The translations under genes were made by a program, and so were the position numbers. From Herbiconiux solani NBRC 106740 (GTDB lineage: Bacteria; Actinomycetota; Actinomycetes; Actinomycetales; Microbacteriaceae), in contig NZ_BCST01000004.1 in the NCBI RefSeq assembly GCF_001571005.1, forward strand, positions 62,001-126,000: DNA of 64,000 nt. The letters run 5' to 3'. A model generated the notes under the pieces. It had not been told where the DNA came from. It ran no database searches and worked only from the letters and a program-made list of their open reading frames with translations. Below, piece after piece: positions 49,987 to 57,530 of this stretch. The first letter of the stretch is position 1. Each line of letters begins with the position of its first letter.

Positions 49987-50054
49987 CGGTCCACTCTCCT
50001 CCTTACCGGCGCGTTCCGCTTCCCCACCGCGTGTCGGCGGAGGACACTGGGGCG

Positions 50055-50942
50055 ATGTCTCCTCCTGTTCTCATTCTGGTCAGCCGGCCCGTCGTCGGCA
50101 TGTCCGACGGGCGAACGGATGGCGACGACGGGTTCCGGCTCGCGGATGCAGGCGCCCCGCAGCTGAGCGTCTTCGACCTCGGCGTCACCCGCGGCGACGG
50201 CGTGTTCGAGACCGTGCTGGTCGAGGGCGGTCGCGCCACCGACGTCGACGCGCACCTGGCCCGCTTCGCCCGCTCGGCCCACCAGGTCGACCTGCCCGAA
50301 CCCGACCACACCGTGTGGCGCGACGCGGTCGCCGCGGCCGTCGCCGCGCATCCACCGGTCGGTTCGCTGTCGGTCAAGCTCGTCCTCACCCGCGGCATCG
50401 AGGGCACCGGCGTGCCCACCGGCTGGGTCACGGCTCGCGAGGCGCCGGACTTCGCGGCGCTCCGCGTCGAGGGCGTGCGCGCGATCGTGCTCGACCGCGG
50501 CTACCGGCACGACGCGCCGGCGACCTCGCCCTGGCTCCTCCTCGGGGCGAAGACGCTCTCGTACCAGGTGAACGCCGCCGCCCTCCGCGAGGCCGCGCGC
50601 CGCGGAGCGGAGGAGGTCGTCTTCACCAGCTCGGACGGGTTCGTGCTCGAGGCCCCCACCTCGAGCGTCCTCATCCGCGAGGGCGGCCACATCAGCACCC
50701 CCTCGGCCGAGCTCGGGATCGTGCCGGGCACCACGCAGCGGCGCGCGTTCGAGTTCTTCCGGGACGAGGGCTTCGAGACCGAGGCGGTGCGGCTGCGCAC
50801 CAGTTCGCTGCTCCGGGCCGACGCGATCTGGCTGGTCTCCAGCGTGCGGCAGGCCGTCCCGGTGACGGCGCTCGACGGCGAGCCGCTGACGGTCGACGCG
50901 CCGCTGACCGCACGGCTGAACCGCTTTCTGTCAGGCCGCTGA
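50055..50942 (+). CDS. pabC: Aminotransferase class IV, aminodeoxychorismate lyase-like
   Basis: 295-residue fold-type IV PLP enzyme. VFDLGVTRGDGVFETVLVEG is the N-terminal signature; the PLP lysine lies in LLLGAKTLSYQVNAAALREA; EEVVFTSSDGFVLEAPTSSV and the phosphate loop GIVPGTTQRRAFEFF follow. Best match is 4-amino-4-deoxychorismate lyase for 4-aminobenzoate in folate synthesis; a D-amino acid or branched-chain aminotransferase is less likely. Only a weak GACACT is seen 6 nt before ATG 50055. It ends inside the 3' end of the convergent hxlR gene (12-nt overlap). Confidence 0.82.
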   Translation: MSPPVLILVSRPVVGMSDGRTDGDDGFRLADAGAPQLSVFDLGVTRGDGVFETVLVEGGRATDVDAHLARFARSAHQVDLPEPDHTVWRDAVAAAVAAHPPVGSLSVKLVLTRGIEGTGVPTGWVTAREAPDFAALRVEGVRAIVLDRGYRHDAPATSPWLLLGAKTLSYQVNAAALREAARRGAEEVVFTSSDGFVLEAPTSSVLIREGGHISTPSAELGIVPGTTQRRAFEFFRDEGFETEAVRLRTSSLLRADAIWLVSSVRQAVPVTALDGEPLTVDAPLTARLNRFLSGR

Positions 50943-51311
50943 GCCGGCCTGATCCGCGACGCCGGTGCGCGTCACGTTCTTTCCCACCCAGTGGACGAGC
51001 GGGATGAGCACCTCGGCAAGCTCTCGGCCGAGCGGCGTCAGACTGTAGTCGACGCGCGGCGGCACCGTGCCCTTCGAGTCGCGCAGCACGAAGCCGTCGG
51101 CCTCGAAGGTCCGCAGGGTCTGCGCGAGCATCTTCTCGCTGATGCCATCGATGTAGCGGTGCAGCTGACCCCACCGCATCGGCTCCTCGGCGAGGGCGAC
51201 CAGCACGAGGACTCCCCACTTGCTCGTCACGTGATCCAGCACCACGCGGCTCAGGCAGTTCGCCGCGAAGGGGTCGGGATCGGGCAGGAGTTCCCAGATA
51301 CGATCAGCCAT
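50931..51311 (-). CDS. HxlR-family regulator
   Basis: 126-residue winged-helix regulator. It starts NCLSRVVLDHVTSKWGVLVL after a short lead including Cys19, which in related QorR/HypR proteins senses oxidants; the recognition part is GISEKMLAQTLRTFEADGFV and the wing is VPPRVDYSLTPLGRELAEVL. Divergent from the quinone oxidoreductase gene with a palindrome in the gap, as in known qorR-qorA type pairs, so it probably represses that gene until a quinone or thiol-stress signal arrives. Leaderless ATG 51311. Confidence 0.9.
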   Translation of the reverse strand: MADRIWELLPDPDPFAANCLSRVVLDHVTSKWGVLVLVALAEEPMRWGQLHRYIDGISEKMLAQTLRTFEADGFVLRDSKGTVPPRVDYSLTPLGRELAEVLIPLVHWVGKNVTRTGVADQAGSAA

Positions 51312-51317
51312 GCATCT

Positions 51318-51323
51318 AACTTA
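51318..51323 (-). promoter_or_regulatory. -10 box of the hxlR gene (leaderless)
   Basis: TAAGTT on the minus strand, 6 nt before ATG 51311. Confidence 0.5.
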
Positions 51324-51335
51324 CCAAAAAGTGGG

Positions 51336-51354
51336 TACCTCCCGTCGGGAAGTA
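51336..51354. promoter_or_regulatory. Candidate HxlR operator
   Basis: TACCTCCCG-T-CGGGAAGTA, a 19-bp palindrome with one mismatch between its 9-bp arms, in the gap between hxlR and qorB. It overlaps TATGGT (51353-51358), a likely -10 of qorB. Confidence 0.6.
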
Positions 51355-51422
51355 TGGTGAGAGCGTCCGTGTTCACCCATTCCGACGGTCCGTGAGCGCG
51401 GGCCCGTGAAAGGAAACCCACC

Positions 51423-52280
51423 ATGACCATCGTCATCACCGGAGCCACCGGCCACCTGGGCCGACTCACCGTCGACCACCTGCTCGCCCGCGGCATGCCC
51501 GCCTCCGACATCCTCGCCACCGGCCGCAACGCCGAGAAGCTCGCCGAGCTGGCCGATGCCGGCGTCCGCACCGCGGTCGTCGACTTCTCCGACCCGGCGA
51601 CGCTCGACGCCGCCTTCACCGGCGCGGACGCGATCGCGTTCATCTCGAGCAGCGAGGTGGGCAGCCGCCAGCCGCAGCACGCGAACGTCGTCGCCGCGGC
51701 CGCTCGTGCCAAGGTCGGGCTGCTCGTCTACACGAGCGCGCCGAAGGCGACGGACACCGCGCTCATCCTCGCCCCCGACCACAAGTTCACCGAGGAGGCG
51801 ATCGCCGAGGCCGGCATCCCGTCGGTGATCCTCCGCAACGGCTGGTACCACGAGAACTACGGCCAGTCGTTCGCGCAGGCCGCCGCGACGGGCCACTACG
51901 TCGCGAGCACCGGCGAGGGCCGGGTCGCCAGCGCCGCCCGCAGCGACTACGCCGAGGCGATCGCGGTCGCCCTCACCGAGGACGGCCACGCCGGTTCGGT
52001 CTACGAACTCTCCGGCGACACCGCCTGGGACGGCACGGAGTTCGCCGCCCTCGCCTCCGAGGTCGTCGGGCGCGAGATCGTCTTCGACTCCGTCTCGCCC
52101 GAGGAGCACCTCGCGATCCTCACCGCCGCGGGTCTGGACGAGGGCACCGCCGGGTTCGTCGTCGCGCTGGACGGCAACATCCGCGACGGCCTCCTCGGCG
52201 AGACCTCCGGTGACCTCGGACGGCTGATCGGCCACCCGACGCAGCCGCTGGTCGACTACTTCCGCAGCATCGCGGAGTAA
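51423..52280 (+). CDS. qorB: NAD(P)H:quinone oxidoreductase (NmrA-like SDR)
   Basis: 285-residue atypical SDR of the QorB/NmrA group. TIVITGATGHLGRLTVDHLL is the cofactor-binding loop; LLVYTSAPKATDTALILAPD and SVILRNGWYHENYG are typical of QOR2-type quinone reductases, and there is no Tyr-x3-Lys. It would reduce quinones with NAD(P)H as a detoxifying step. ATG 51423 follows AAAGGA. Paired with the divergent HxlR regulator; the two likely form an oxidant-responsive unit. Confidence 0.88.
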   Translation: MTIVITGATGHLGRLTVDHLLARGMPASDILATGRNAEKLAELADAGVRTAVVDFSDPATLDAAFTGADAIAFISSSEVGSRQPQHANVVAAAARAKVGLLVYTSAPKATDTALILAPDHKFTEEAIAEAGIPSVILRNGWYHENYGQSFAQAAATGHYVASTGEGRVASAARSDYAEAIAVALTEDGHAGSVYELSGDTAWDGTEFAALASEVVGREIVFDSVSPEEHLAILTAAGLDEGTAGFVVALDGNIRDGLLGETSGDLGRLIGHPTQPLVDYFRSIAE

Positions 52281-52299
52281 CCGACCGGCGCGGGGTGGA

Positions 52300-52335
52300 G
52301 CAGGCGACCGACGGCACGGCCCGCCGGTCGCCTGC
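52300..52335. terminator. Bidirectional terminator hairpin
   Basis: GCAGGCGACCG (52300-52310) pairs perfectly with CGGTCGCCTGC (52325-52335), between the convergent qorB and oxidoreductase genes. Confidence 0.7.
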
Positions 52336-52347
52336 CTAACCGCTTCG

Positions 52348-53325
52348 TCAGCGGAGCGCGCGGAGCTTCTCCAGCAGGGGCTCCGCCGCTTCGGCGAGGA
52401 AGCGGTCCTGCCCCTCGTCGCCCACCTGCACGAGGGCGATGTCGGTGAACCCGGCCTCGAGGTAGGGGCGGACGCTCTCGGCGATCTCGTCGAGGTCCGG
52501 CCCGCAGGCGATCGACTCGGCGACGTCCTCCGGGCGCACGAACTGGCTCGCCGCAGCGAATCCGGCCGGCGTCGGCAGATCGGCGTTCACCGACCAGCCG
52601 CCGCCGAACCAGCGGAACTGCGAGTGCGCCTTCTCGATCGCGGCCTCCTTCGACGACGGATCCCAGCAGATCGGGATCTGGCCGATCGAGCGGGAGGCCG
52701 CCCCCGAGCCGGAGTGCTCGGCCCAGCCCTTCACCAGGTCGCCGTCCGGCTCGACCGCGATCAGGTGGTCGCCGAGCGGGGCGAAGCGCTCGATCGACTT
52801 CTCGCCCGAGACGGCGAGGCCGATGGGGACGCCGCCGTCCGGCAGGTCCCAGATCCGCGCACTGTCGACGCGGAAGTAGTCGCCCTCCCAGGTGACCAGG
52901 TCGCCCTCGTGAAGGGCGCGGATGATCGTGACGGCCTCCTCGAGCATGTCCTGCCGGGCGGCGACGGCGGGCCAGCCCTCGCCTACGACGTGCTCGTTGA
53001 GGTTCTCGCCGGAGCCGAGCCCCAGGATGAACCGGCCGTCCGAGAGCAGCTGCAAGGTCGCCGCCTTCTGGGCGATCACGGCCGGGTGGTAGCGCACGGT
53101 CGGGCAGGTCACGTAGGTGGCCAGCTCGACCCGCGAGGTGGCCTGGGCGACCGCGCCGAGCACGGTCCAGGCGTAGGGCGCGTGCCCCTGCTCGGTGAGC
53201 CAGGGCGAGTAGTGGTCGCTCGAGACCTCGAAGTCGAAGCCGGCATCCTCGGCGGCCACCGCGTACCGCACCAGGTCCTTGGGGCCGCTCTGCTCGGTCA
53301 TCAGGGTGTAGCCGAAGCGGGTCAT
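52348..53325 (-). CDS. LLM-class F420-dependent oxidoreductase
   Basis: 325-residue luciferase-like TIM-barrel enzyme. FGYTLMTEQSGPKDLVRYAV, FEVSSDHYSPWLTEQGHAPY (substrate/F420 pocket), VELATYVTCPTVRYHPAVIA and RFILGLGSGENLNEHVVGEG match the F420-dependent glucose-6-phosphate dehydrogenase-like group (TIGR03557 type). The exact substrate is not clear. ATG 53325 is preferred over ATG 53331 because GGGAG lies 6 nt upstream. It implies this organism makes or imports cofactor F420, whose synthesis genes are not in the window. Confidence 0.88.
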   Translation of the reverse strand: MTRFGYTLMTEQSGPKDLVRYAVAAEDAGFDFEVSSDHYSPWLTEQGHAPYAWTVLGAVAQATSRVELATYVTCPTVRYHPAVIAQKAATLQLLSDGRFILGLGSGENLNEHVVGEGWPAVAARQDMLEEAVTIIRALHEGDLVTWEGDYFRVDSARIWDLPDGGVPIGLAVSGEKSIERFAPLGDHLIAVEPDGDLVKGWAEHSGSGAASRSIGQIPICWDPSSKEAAIEKAHSQFRWFGGGWSVNADLPTPAGFAAASQFVRPEDVAESIACGPDLDEIAESVRPYLEAGFTDIALVQVGDEGQDRFLAEAAEPLLEKLRALR

Positions 53326-53431
53326 CCGCATCTCCCGTCGTCAGGGCGGCCGCTCTCGTACGACCGCATCCCTCTCGACCGTGGCACTCCCCGGCGGATG
53401 CCGCATGGGGTAGCCGTGCCGGAAGTGGGGG

Positions 53432-53980
53432 TCAGACCAGCGTCGGCTCCCGCACCAGCTCGGCGTCGGCGCGCAGCACCGCCGGCCCGAGCCGGAGGAC
53501 CCCGTCGGTCAGCGGTTCGCACCGGATGCCGCCCCGGCCGCGCAGGGCCTTGTGCGCACCGGGGGCCAGCACCACGTTCATCCAGGCGCACGGATTCGCG
53601 GGCCGATGCCCCTGGAAGACGACCGGCCCGTCCCCCGAATCGAGACTGAACCGCTGCCCGGCCAGAGCGTCGACGTCGACCCCGCGCAGCACGATGTTGC
53701 GGCGGGCGGCGACCGGGTCGAACGGATGCGCGACGCCGAGCAAGGTGGCGACATCCTCCAGCGACTCCGCCGCCATGACGGTCACCGCCGCGGTGCGGTG
53801 AGCGAGGTGACCGTAGAAGCGGTCGCCGACGATCCCGCGGCCGGCACGGACCTCGATGCGCTGACGGGACTCCTCCTCGCCGGCCACCACGGGCAGCGGG
53901 CCGTCCGCCGGCCGGCCCTCGTAGCGGTGCCGCGACGACACGACGAGGTGCTCGATCCGCACCTCGTACACCCGCTCCAT
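53432..53980 (-). CDS. MOSC-domain protein
   Basis: 182-residue molybdenum-cofactor-sulfurase C-terminal-like domain. AGRGIVGDRFYGHLAHRTAA, AARRNIVLRGVDVDALAGQR and the conserved cysteine segment RPANPCAWMNVVLAPGAHKA are the family core. Related YiiM/YuaD proteins handle N-hydroxylated compounds or moco; partner unknown. ATG 53980 is 6 nt after a -10 box. Confidence 0.85.
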   Translation of the reverse strand: MERVYEVRIEHLVVSSRHRYEGRPADGPLPVVAGEEESRQRIEVRAGRGIVGDRFYGHLAHRTAAVTVMAAESLEDVATLLGVAHPFDPVAARRNIVLRGVDVDALAGQRFSLDSGDGPVVFQGHRPANPCAWMNVVLAPGAHKALRGRGGIRCEPLTDGVLRLGPAVLRADAELVREPTLV

Positions 53981-53986
53981 CCCCCC

Positions 53987-53992
53987 ACGCTA
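53987..53992 (-). promoter_or_regulatory. -10 box of the MOSC gene (leaderless)
   Basis: TAGCGT on the minus strand, then a run of six G, then ATG 53980. Confidence 0.5.
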
Positions 53993-54017
53993 GCCGACCC
54001 CGCGGGCCTCCCCGGCG

Positions 54018-54770
54018 TCAGCGCTGGTGGTCGGACTCGGCGTGCCGGATCGCGCGGTCGGCCTCCGTCGCCTCGAGGTCGAGATCGGCTTCGAGGTAGT
54101 CGAGCGAATGCGGCAGCCGCACGGTGACGGCCGAATAGGTCTCGAGCTGCAGCTCGCCGTTGGCCTCCGTGAGCCCGAGCACGTGGCCGCCGATCTGCCC
54201 GGTGACATCGACGAAGTGGAAGTGCGCGCCCGCCACGGTGACGCCCTGGAACACGGTCGGCGCGACGAAGCCGAGGAGCGTGCCGGCCACGTCCTCCACG
54301 ACGACCTCGCGCTGATCGTGCACCGCCTCGGCCAGCGGCAGGTACGGCTTCGACTGCCGCTTCGCCTCGCGGAGCGACACACTGCCCAGATGGCAGTCGA
54401 AGCGCACCGCGTGGAACAGGTTCGCGCTCGGCACCCGGCCCCGCACCTCGTCCAGGAGCGTCTCGAGATCGGGCACGGCCTCCAAGAGCGCCGTGCTCTC
54501 GGGCTCGAAGTCGACCACCTCGGCGAAGGCCAGCTCGGCGTCCGGCGGCAGGAGCGTCATGCTGCCGTCGCCGTGGAAGAGCCGGAAGTCGTCACCGAGC
54601 ACCACGAGCTCGCCGTCCATGTGGTCGCCGCAGCCGAGCCCGAGCGTGCCCCGCTTCCGGATGGCGGAGACCGGGAACACCCCGTCGAACAGACCGGCGA
54701 GCAGGGCGTCGACCAGGGAGAACTGCTCGATGGCCTTCTCGGCCCGCATTCGACGTCGCATGTGCTGCAT
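54018..54770 (-). CDS. budA: Alpha-acetolactate decarboxylase
   Basis: 250 residues. The zinc ligands are seen in TVAGAHFHFVDVTGQIGGHV (HxH and the later His) preceded by APTVFQGV; DHMDGELVVLGDDFRLFHGD carries the conserved glutamate and SANLFHAVRFDCHLGSVSLR the arginine region. It turns acetolactate into acetoin. No acetolactate synthase or butanediol dehydrogenase gene is adjacent, so it may drain excess acetolactate instead of forming a fermentation operon. The start is taken as ATG 54770 with AAGGA upstream; ATG 54761 and 54749 are possible. Confidence 0.85.
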   Translation of the reverse strand: MQHMRRRMRAEKAIEQFSLVDALLAGLFDGVFPVSAIRKRGTLGLGCGDHMDGELVVLGDDFRLFHGDGSMTLLPPDAELAFAEVVDFEPESTALLEAVPDLETLLDEVRGRVPSANLFHAVRFDCHLGSVSLREAKRQSKPYLPLAEAVHDQREVVVEDVAGTLLGFVAPTVFQGVTVAGAHFHFVDVTGQIGGHVLGLTEANGELQLETYSAVTVRLPHSLDYLEADLDLEATEADRAIRHAESDHQR

Positions 54771-54809
54771 TCTCGCGCATCCTTCAGCAGAACACACCAG
54801 AGTAGAAGG

Positions 54810-55682
54810 ATGGCCTCCCGACTCGACCGCAACATCGACCGCGTGCTGAGCGTTCAGCGCCCGGTCGTCCTCGCTCATCTGCGGGGCATCCGCCGGCTGC
54901 ACCCGAACGCCTCGCCCGAGCAGCTGCTCGTCATCCTCGAGCGTCGCTACGTCGCCGCCGTCACGACCGGCGGCGCGGCGGTCGGGGCGAGCGCCATGCT
55001 GCCATTCGTGGGCACCGGGATCTCGCTCGGACTGAGCGCGGTCGAGACCGCCGGGTTCCTCGAGACGACGGCCCTGTTCGCCCAGTCGGTCACCGAGGTG
55101 CACGGCATCGCCGTCACCGATCCGGATCGCGCGCGGGCGCTGGTCATGACGATGCTGATGGGCAAGGCCGGGAGCGACCTGCTGCGTCAGATCGCCGGCC
55201 AGGCCACGGGCGGGGCCACCCGCAACGCCTACTGGGGCCAGGTCGTCACCTCGAGCCTGCCGGGATTCGTCGTGGGGCCGGTCGCCGACCAGCTGAAGAA
55301 GTCGTTCCTCCGGCACTTCGCGGTGGGCCAGGGTGCGAGCGCCGTGGGCCGGGCGATCCCCTTCGGCATCGGCGCCGCGATCGGCGGGGTCGGCAACCTC
55401 GTGCTCGGGCGCACCGTCATCCAGAGTGCCCGGAGCGCCTTCGGTCCGGCGCCGTTCAGTTACCCCGAGGATCTCGCGATCACCGTGAAGCCCTCGACGT
55501 CGAAGGCGCCGAAGCTCACGGAGGGGTCTCGCGGGACCCGCGGGACGAAGGAGAAGACCCCGAAGGTCAAGACGGTCCGGCTGTCGAGGCGGTCACGAGC
55601 CGCCCTGGGTCCTGGCGGGATCGTCGAGGCGCCGGGTCCACGCGGGCAGGATACGGCAGAGGTTCCTGACATCCGCATCTGA
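54810..55682 (+). CDS. Hypothetical protein, possible EcsC-like
   Basis: 290 residues. Hydrophobic, Gly/Ala-rich regions alternate with amphipathic helices: AAVTTGGAAVGASAMLPFVG, TGISLGLSAVETAGFLETTA, and GRAIPFGIGAAIGGVGNLVL (a glycine-zipper-like stretch). The C-terminal about 60 residues are Lys/Arg/Thr-rich and probably disordered (RGTRGTKEKTPKVKTVRLSR). The pattern recalls EcsC-family proteins, but I am not certain. Divergent from budA across 39 bp, so the two promoters overlap. ATG 54810. Confidence 0.6.
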   Translation: MASRLDRNIDRVLSVQRPVVLAHLRGIRRLHPNASPEQLLVILERRYVAAVTTGGAAVGASAMLPFVGTGISLGLSAVETAGFLETTALFAQSVTEVHGIAVTDPDRARALVMTMLMGKAGSDLLRQIAGQATGGATRNAYWGQVVTSSLPGFVVGPVADQLKKSFLRHFAVGQGASAVGRAIPFGIGAAIGGVGNLVLGRTVIQSARSAFGPAPFSYPEDLAITVKPSTSKAPKLTEGSRGTRGTKEKTPKVKTVRLSRRSRAALGPGGIVEAPGPRGQDTAEVPDIRI

Positions 55683-55783
55683 ATCCCGCCGATTCACAGC
55701 GGAGTGGTAGCCTGGAAGCACCGCGGGGTATGTGCCCGGCGGAGCCGGCCGGGGCATCCGGCCCGTTCCTGGAGGGGGCAGCC

Positions 55784-56023
55784 GTGAGACGACGCATCGT
55801 CAGCGCCTCCGCCGTCCTCGTCGGAGCTTTCTTCGCGATCCTCGGTCTCGGGGTGTCCGCCGCATCGGCCGCGACCGCCGACGGGGCGGATGCACAGCCC
55901 ACGCTGGCCGAGACCGGCTACGACTTCACCCCGATGCTGGTCACCGCCGCCGTGGTGCTCGTGATCGCGGGAGTCACCGTGATCCTGGCGAAGTACGCGC
56001 TCGCCCGCTCCAGCCACAGCTGA
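55784..56023 (+). CDS. 79-residue wall-anchored protein with LAETG sorting signal
   Basis: Very short sortase substrate. Signal peptide: RRRIVSASAVLVGAFFAILG to SAASA; then only about 15 residues (ADGADAQP); then LAETG, a hydrophobic helix (PMLVTAAVVLVIAGVTVILA) and a short basic tail. LAxTG is the class E sortase recognition motif of high-GC actinobacteria. After processing almost nothing would remain on the wall, perhaps a peptide of about 15-20 residues. GTG 55784 follows GGAGGGGGC. A promoter-like TAGCCT lies at 55709-55714. Confidence 0.75.
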   Translation: MRRRIVSASAVLVGAFFAILGLGVSAASAATADGADAQPTLAETGYDFTPMLVTAAVVLVIAGVTVILAKYALARSSHS

Positions 56024-56106
56024 GCACCAGCCCCTGACGCCGGCCTCGCGCGTCTGTGTTGCCCTGCGCAGCCTCGCGCGTCTGCGCTGCGCTGCGCACC
56101 GGCCCG

Positions 56107-57348
56107 TCAGACCAGGTCGACCTGCTCGTCGTGGGCCTCGCGCGCGGCCCGTCGCTCCCAGTCGGTGAGCAACTGGTCGATCGCCGCGTGGAAGCGCCGG
56201 GTCGCCGCGCCCGGGCGCGTGTCGCCGAAGTGGTAGGTCACCCAGCGGCCGAGCCGCACCGCGGCCGCCGAATCCTCGGAAAGCCCGGCCAGCCGGCGGC
56301 GGAGCGCCGGTGCCTCGTCAGCGGTCAGCCATTCGCAGTCCGAGAGGTAGCCCGCGGTGTCGACCACCGCATCCGGGGCCACCGGCCGGGTGACCAGGAG
56401 CGGCTTGCCCGTCGCCAGCCGGTCGTAGACCATGGCCGAGACGTCGACGATCGCGACATCGGCCGCGACGAGCTGCCAGCCGAGCTCGGGAGCCGTGTCG
56501 TGCACGTGGCGTGCCGCCGGGTCGGCGCGGTTGGCGGCGGCGATCGCCTCGGCGATCTCGCGGTCGGCGGCAGCATAGTCGCGGTCGCGCGTTCCGGTGC
56601 GCGGATGCGGCCGGTAGATCACCCGGTGCTCGGGCGAGGCGAGCAGGTCGCGGATGAGGGCGGTGCCGTGGCTCGCGACCGAGCCGTAGGCGGTCGCGGG
56701 CCCGTCGCCCTCCCAGGTGGGTGCGTACAGCACGACCGTGCGGCCGTCGGGCTCGAAGGGGGCACGGCCCGCGGGGTGGTCGGCCTGGGGTCGCCCGATG
56801 CGGATGGCGCGCTGCCCCGCGTCGTAGCCCCAGAGCACGCGGCCGAGCCGGTCGACGGCTGCGTCGCCTGCGACGAGGCTCACGTCGTACGCTCGGATCT
56901 GGTTGGGCGTGCGGTCGCTCTCGCCGTGGTCGATGAGCACGTGCCAGCGGCGCCCGTGCCCCATCAGCTCGAAGGTCAGAGGGTGGTGGTCGACGTGCAG
57001 CACGATGCGGAGCGGCTGCACGGCGAGCAGCGCGTCGACGTCGGCGGGGGCGGGCACGAAGGCGACCGGGACGGGCGACTCCTCGATCAGGGCGAGGGCC
57101 GAGGCCGGGTCGCGGACGAGCAGCAGCACCGGATGGGTCTTCGCGAGCTCGGCGAGCGGCCCGTACCAGCGCCGCAGCTGGTAGAGGTTGAGCGGTCCGT
57201 CGGCGTAGTGCACGCCGATCTCGAACCGGCCGGCCGCGAGTGGCGCCCTAGCCTCGAGGGCCCGGTCGAGTCGGGCGCGGATCGAGCGGTCCCGGAGGTG
57301 CGTCCGAAGCGCTCCCCACGACCACGACAACCCGCTGAGCACGCCCAC
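56107..57348 (-). CDS. CDP-glycerol glycerophosphotransferase-family protein
   Basis: 413-residue cytoplasmic glycosyltransferase-fold protein of the TagB/TagF group. VLIDHGESDRTPNQIRAYDV (catalytic His region), VLYAPTWEGDGPATAYGS, VIYRPHPRTGTRDRDYAAAD and AADVAIVDVSAMVYDRLATG are the family motifs for polyglycerolphosphate or related teichoic-acid assembly. The acceptor is unknown. GTG 57348 is 6 nt after a -10 box. No other teichoic acid gene is near. Confidence 0.88.
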   Translation of the reverse strand: MGVLSGLSWSWGALRTHLRDRSIRARLDRALEARAPLAAGRFEIGVHYADGPLNLYQLRRWYGPLAELAKTHPVLLLVRDPASALALIEESPVPVAFVPAPADVDALLAVQPLRIVLHVDHHPLTFELMGHGRRWHVLIDHGESDRTPNQIRAYDVSLVAGDAAVDRLGRVLWGYDAGQRAIRIGRPQADHPAGRAPFEPDGRTVVLYAPTWEGDGPATAYGSVASHGTALIRDLLASPEHRVIYRPHPRTGTRDRDYAAADREIAEAIAAANRADPAARHVHDTAPELGWQLVAADVAIVDVSAMVYDRLATGKPLLVTRPVAPDAVVDTAGYLSDCEWLTADEAPALRRRLAGLSEDSAAAVRLGRWVTYHFGDTRPGAATRRFHAAIDQLLTDWERRAAREAHDEQVDLV

Positions 57349-57354
57349 CGCTCC

Positions 57355-57360
57355 AGGCTA
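57355..57360 (-). promoter_or_regulatory. -10 box of the glycerophosphotransferase gene (leaderless)
   Basis: TAGCCT on the minus strand, 6 nt before GTG 57348. Confidence 0.55.
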
Positions 57361-57457
57361 ACCAGCCGGATCGGGCGCCCTCGGCCGTTCGTGCTCCCCG
57401 GCCCTGTTCTTTAGGCAATCGTGACCTTGGACCTCCGCGACCGCACGCCGGGAACGG

Positions 57458-57497
57458 CGAAGGCCGGTGACCTCCCGGAGGGGGTCACCGGCCTTCG
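57458..57497 (-). terminator. Strong terminator hairpin after htrA
   Basis: CGAAGGCCGGTGACC (57458-57472) pairs perfectly with GGTCACCGGCCTTCG (57483-57497) around a 10-nt loop, 33 nt after the htrA stop. Confidence 0.75.
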
Positions 57498-57530
57498 TGG
57501 CGCGGAACGCAGGTCGTGGGGACGACCGGA

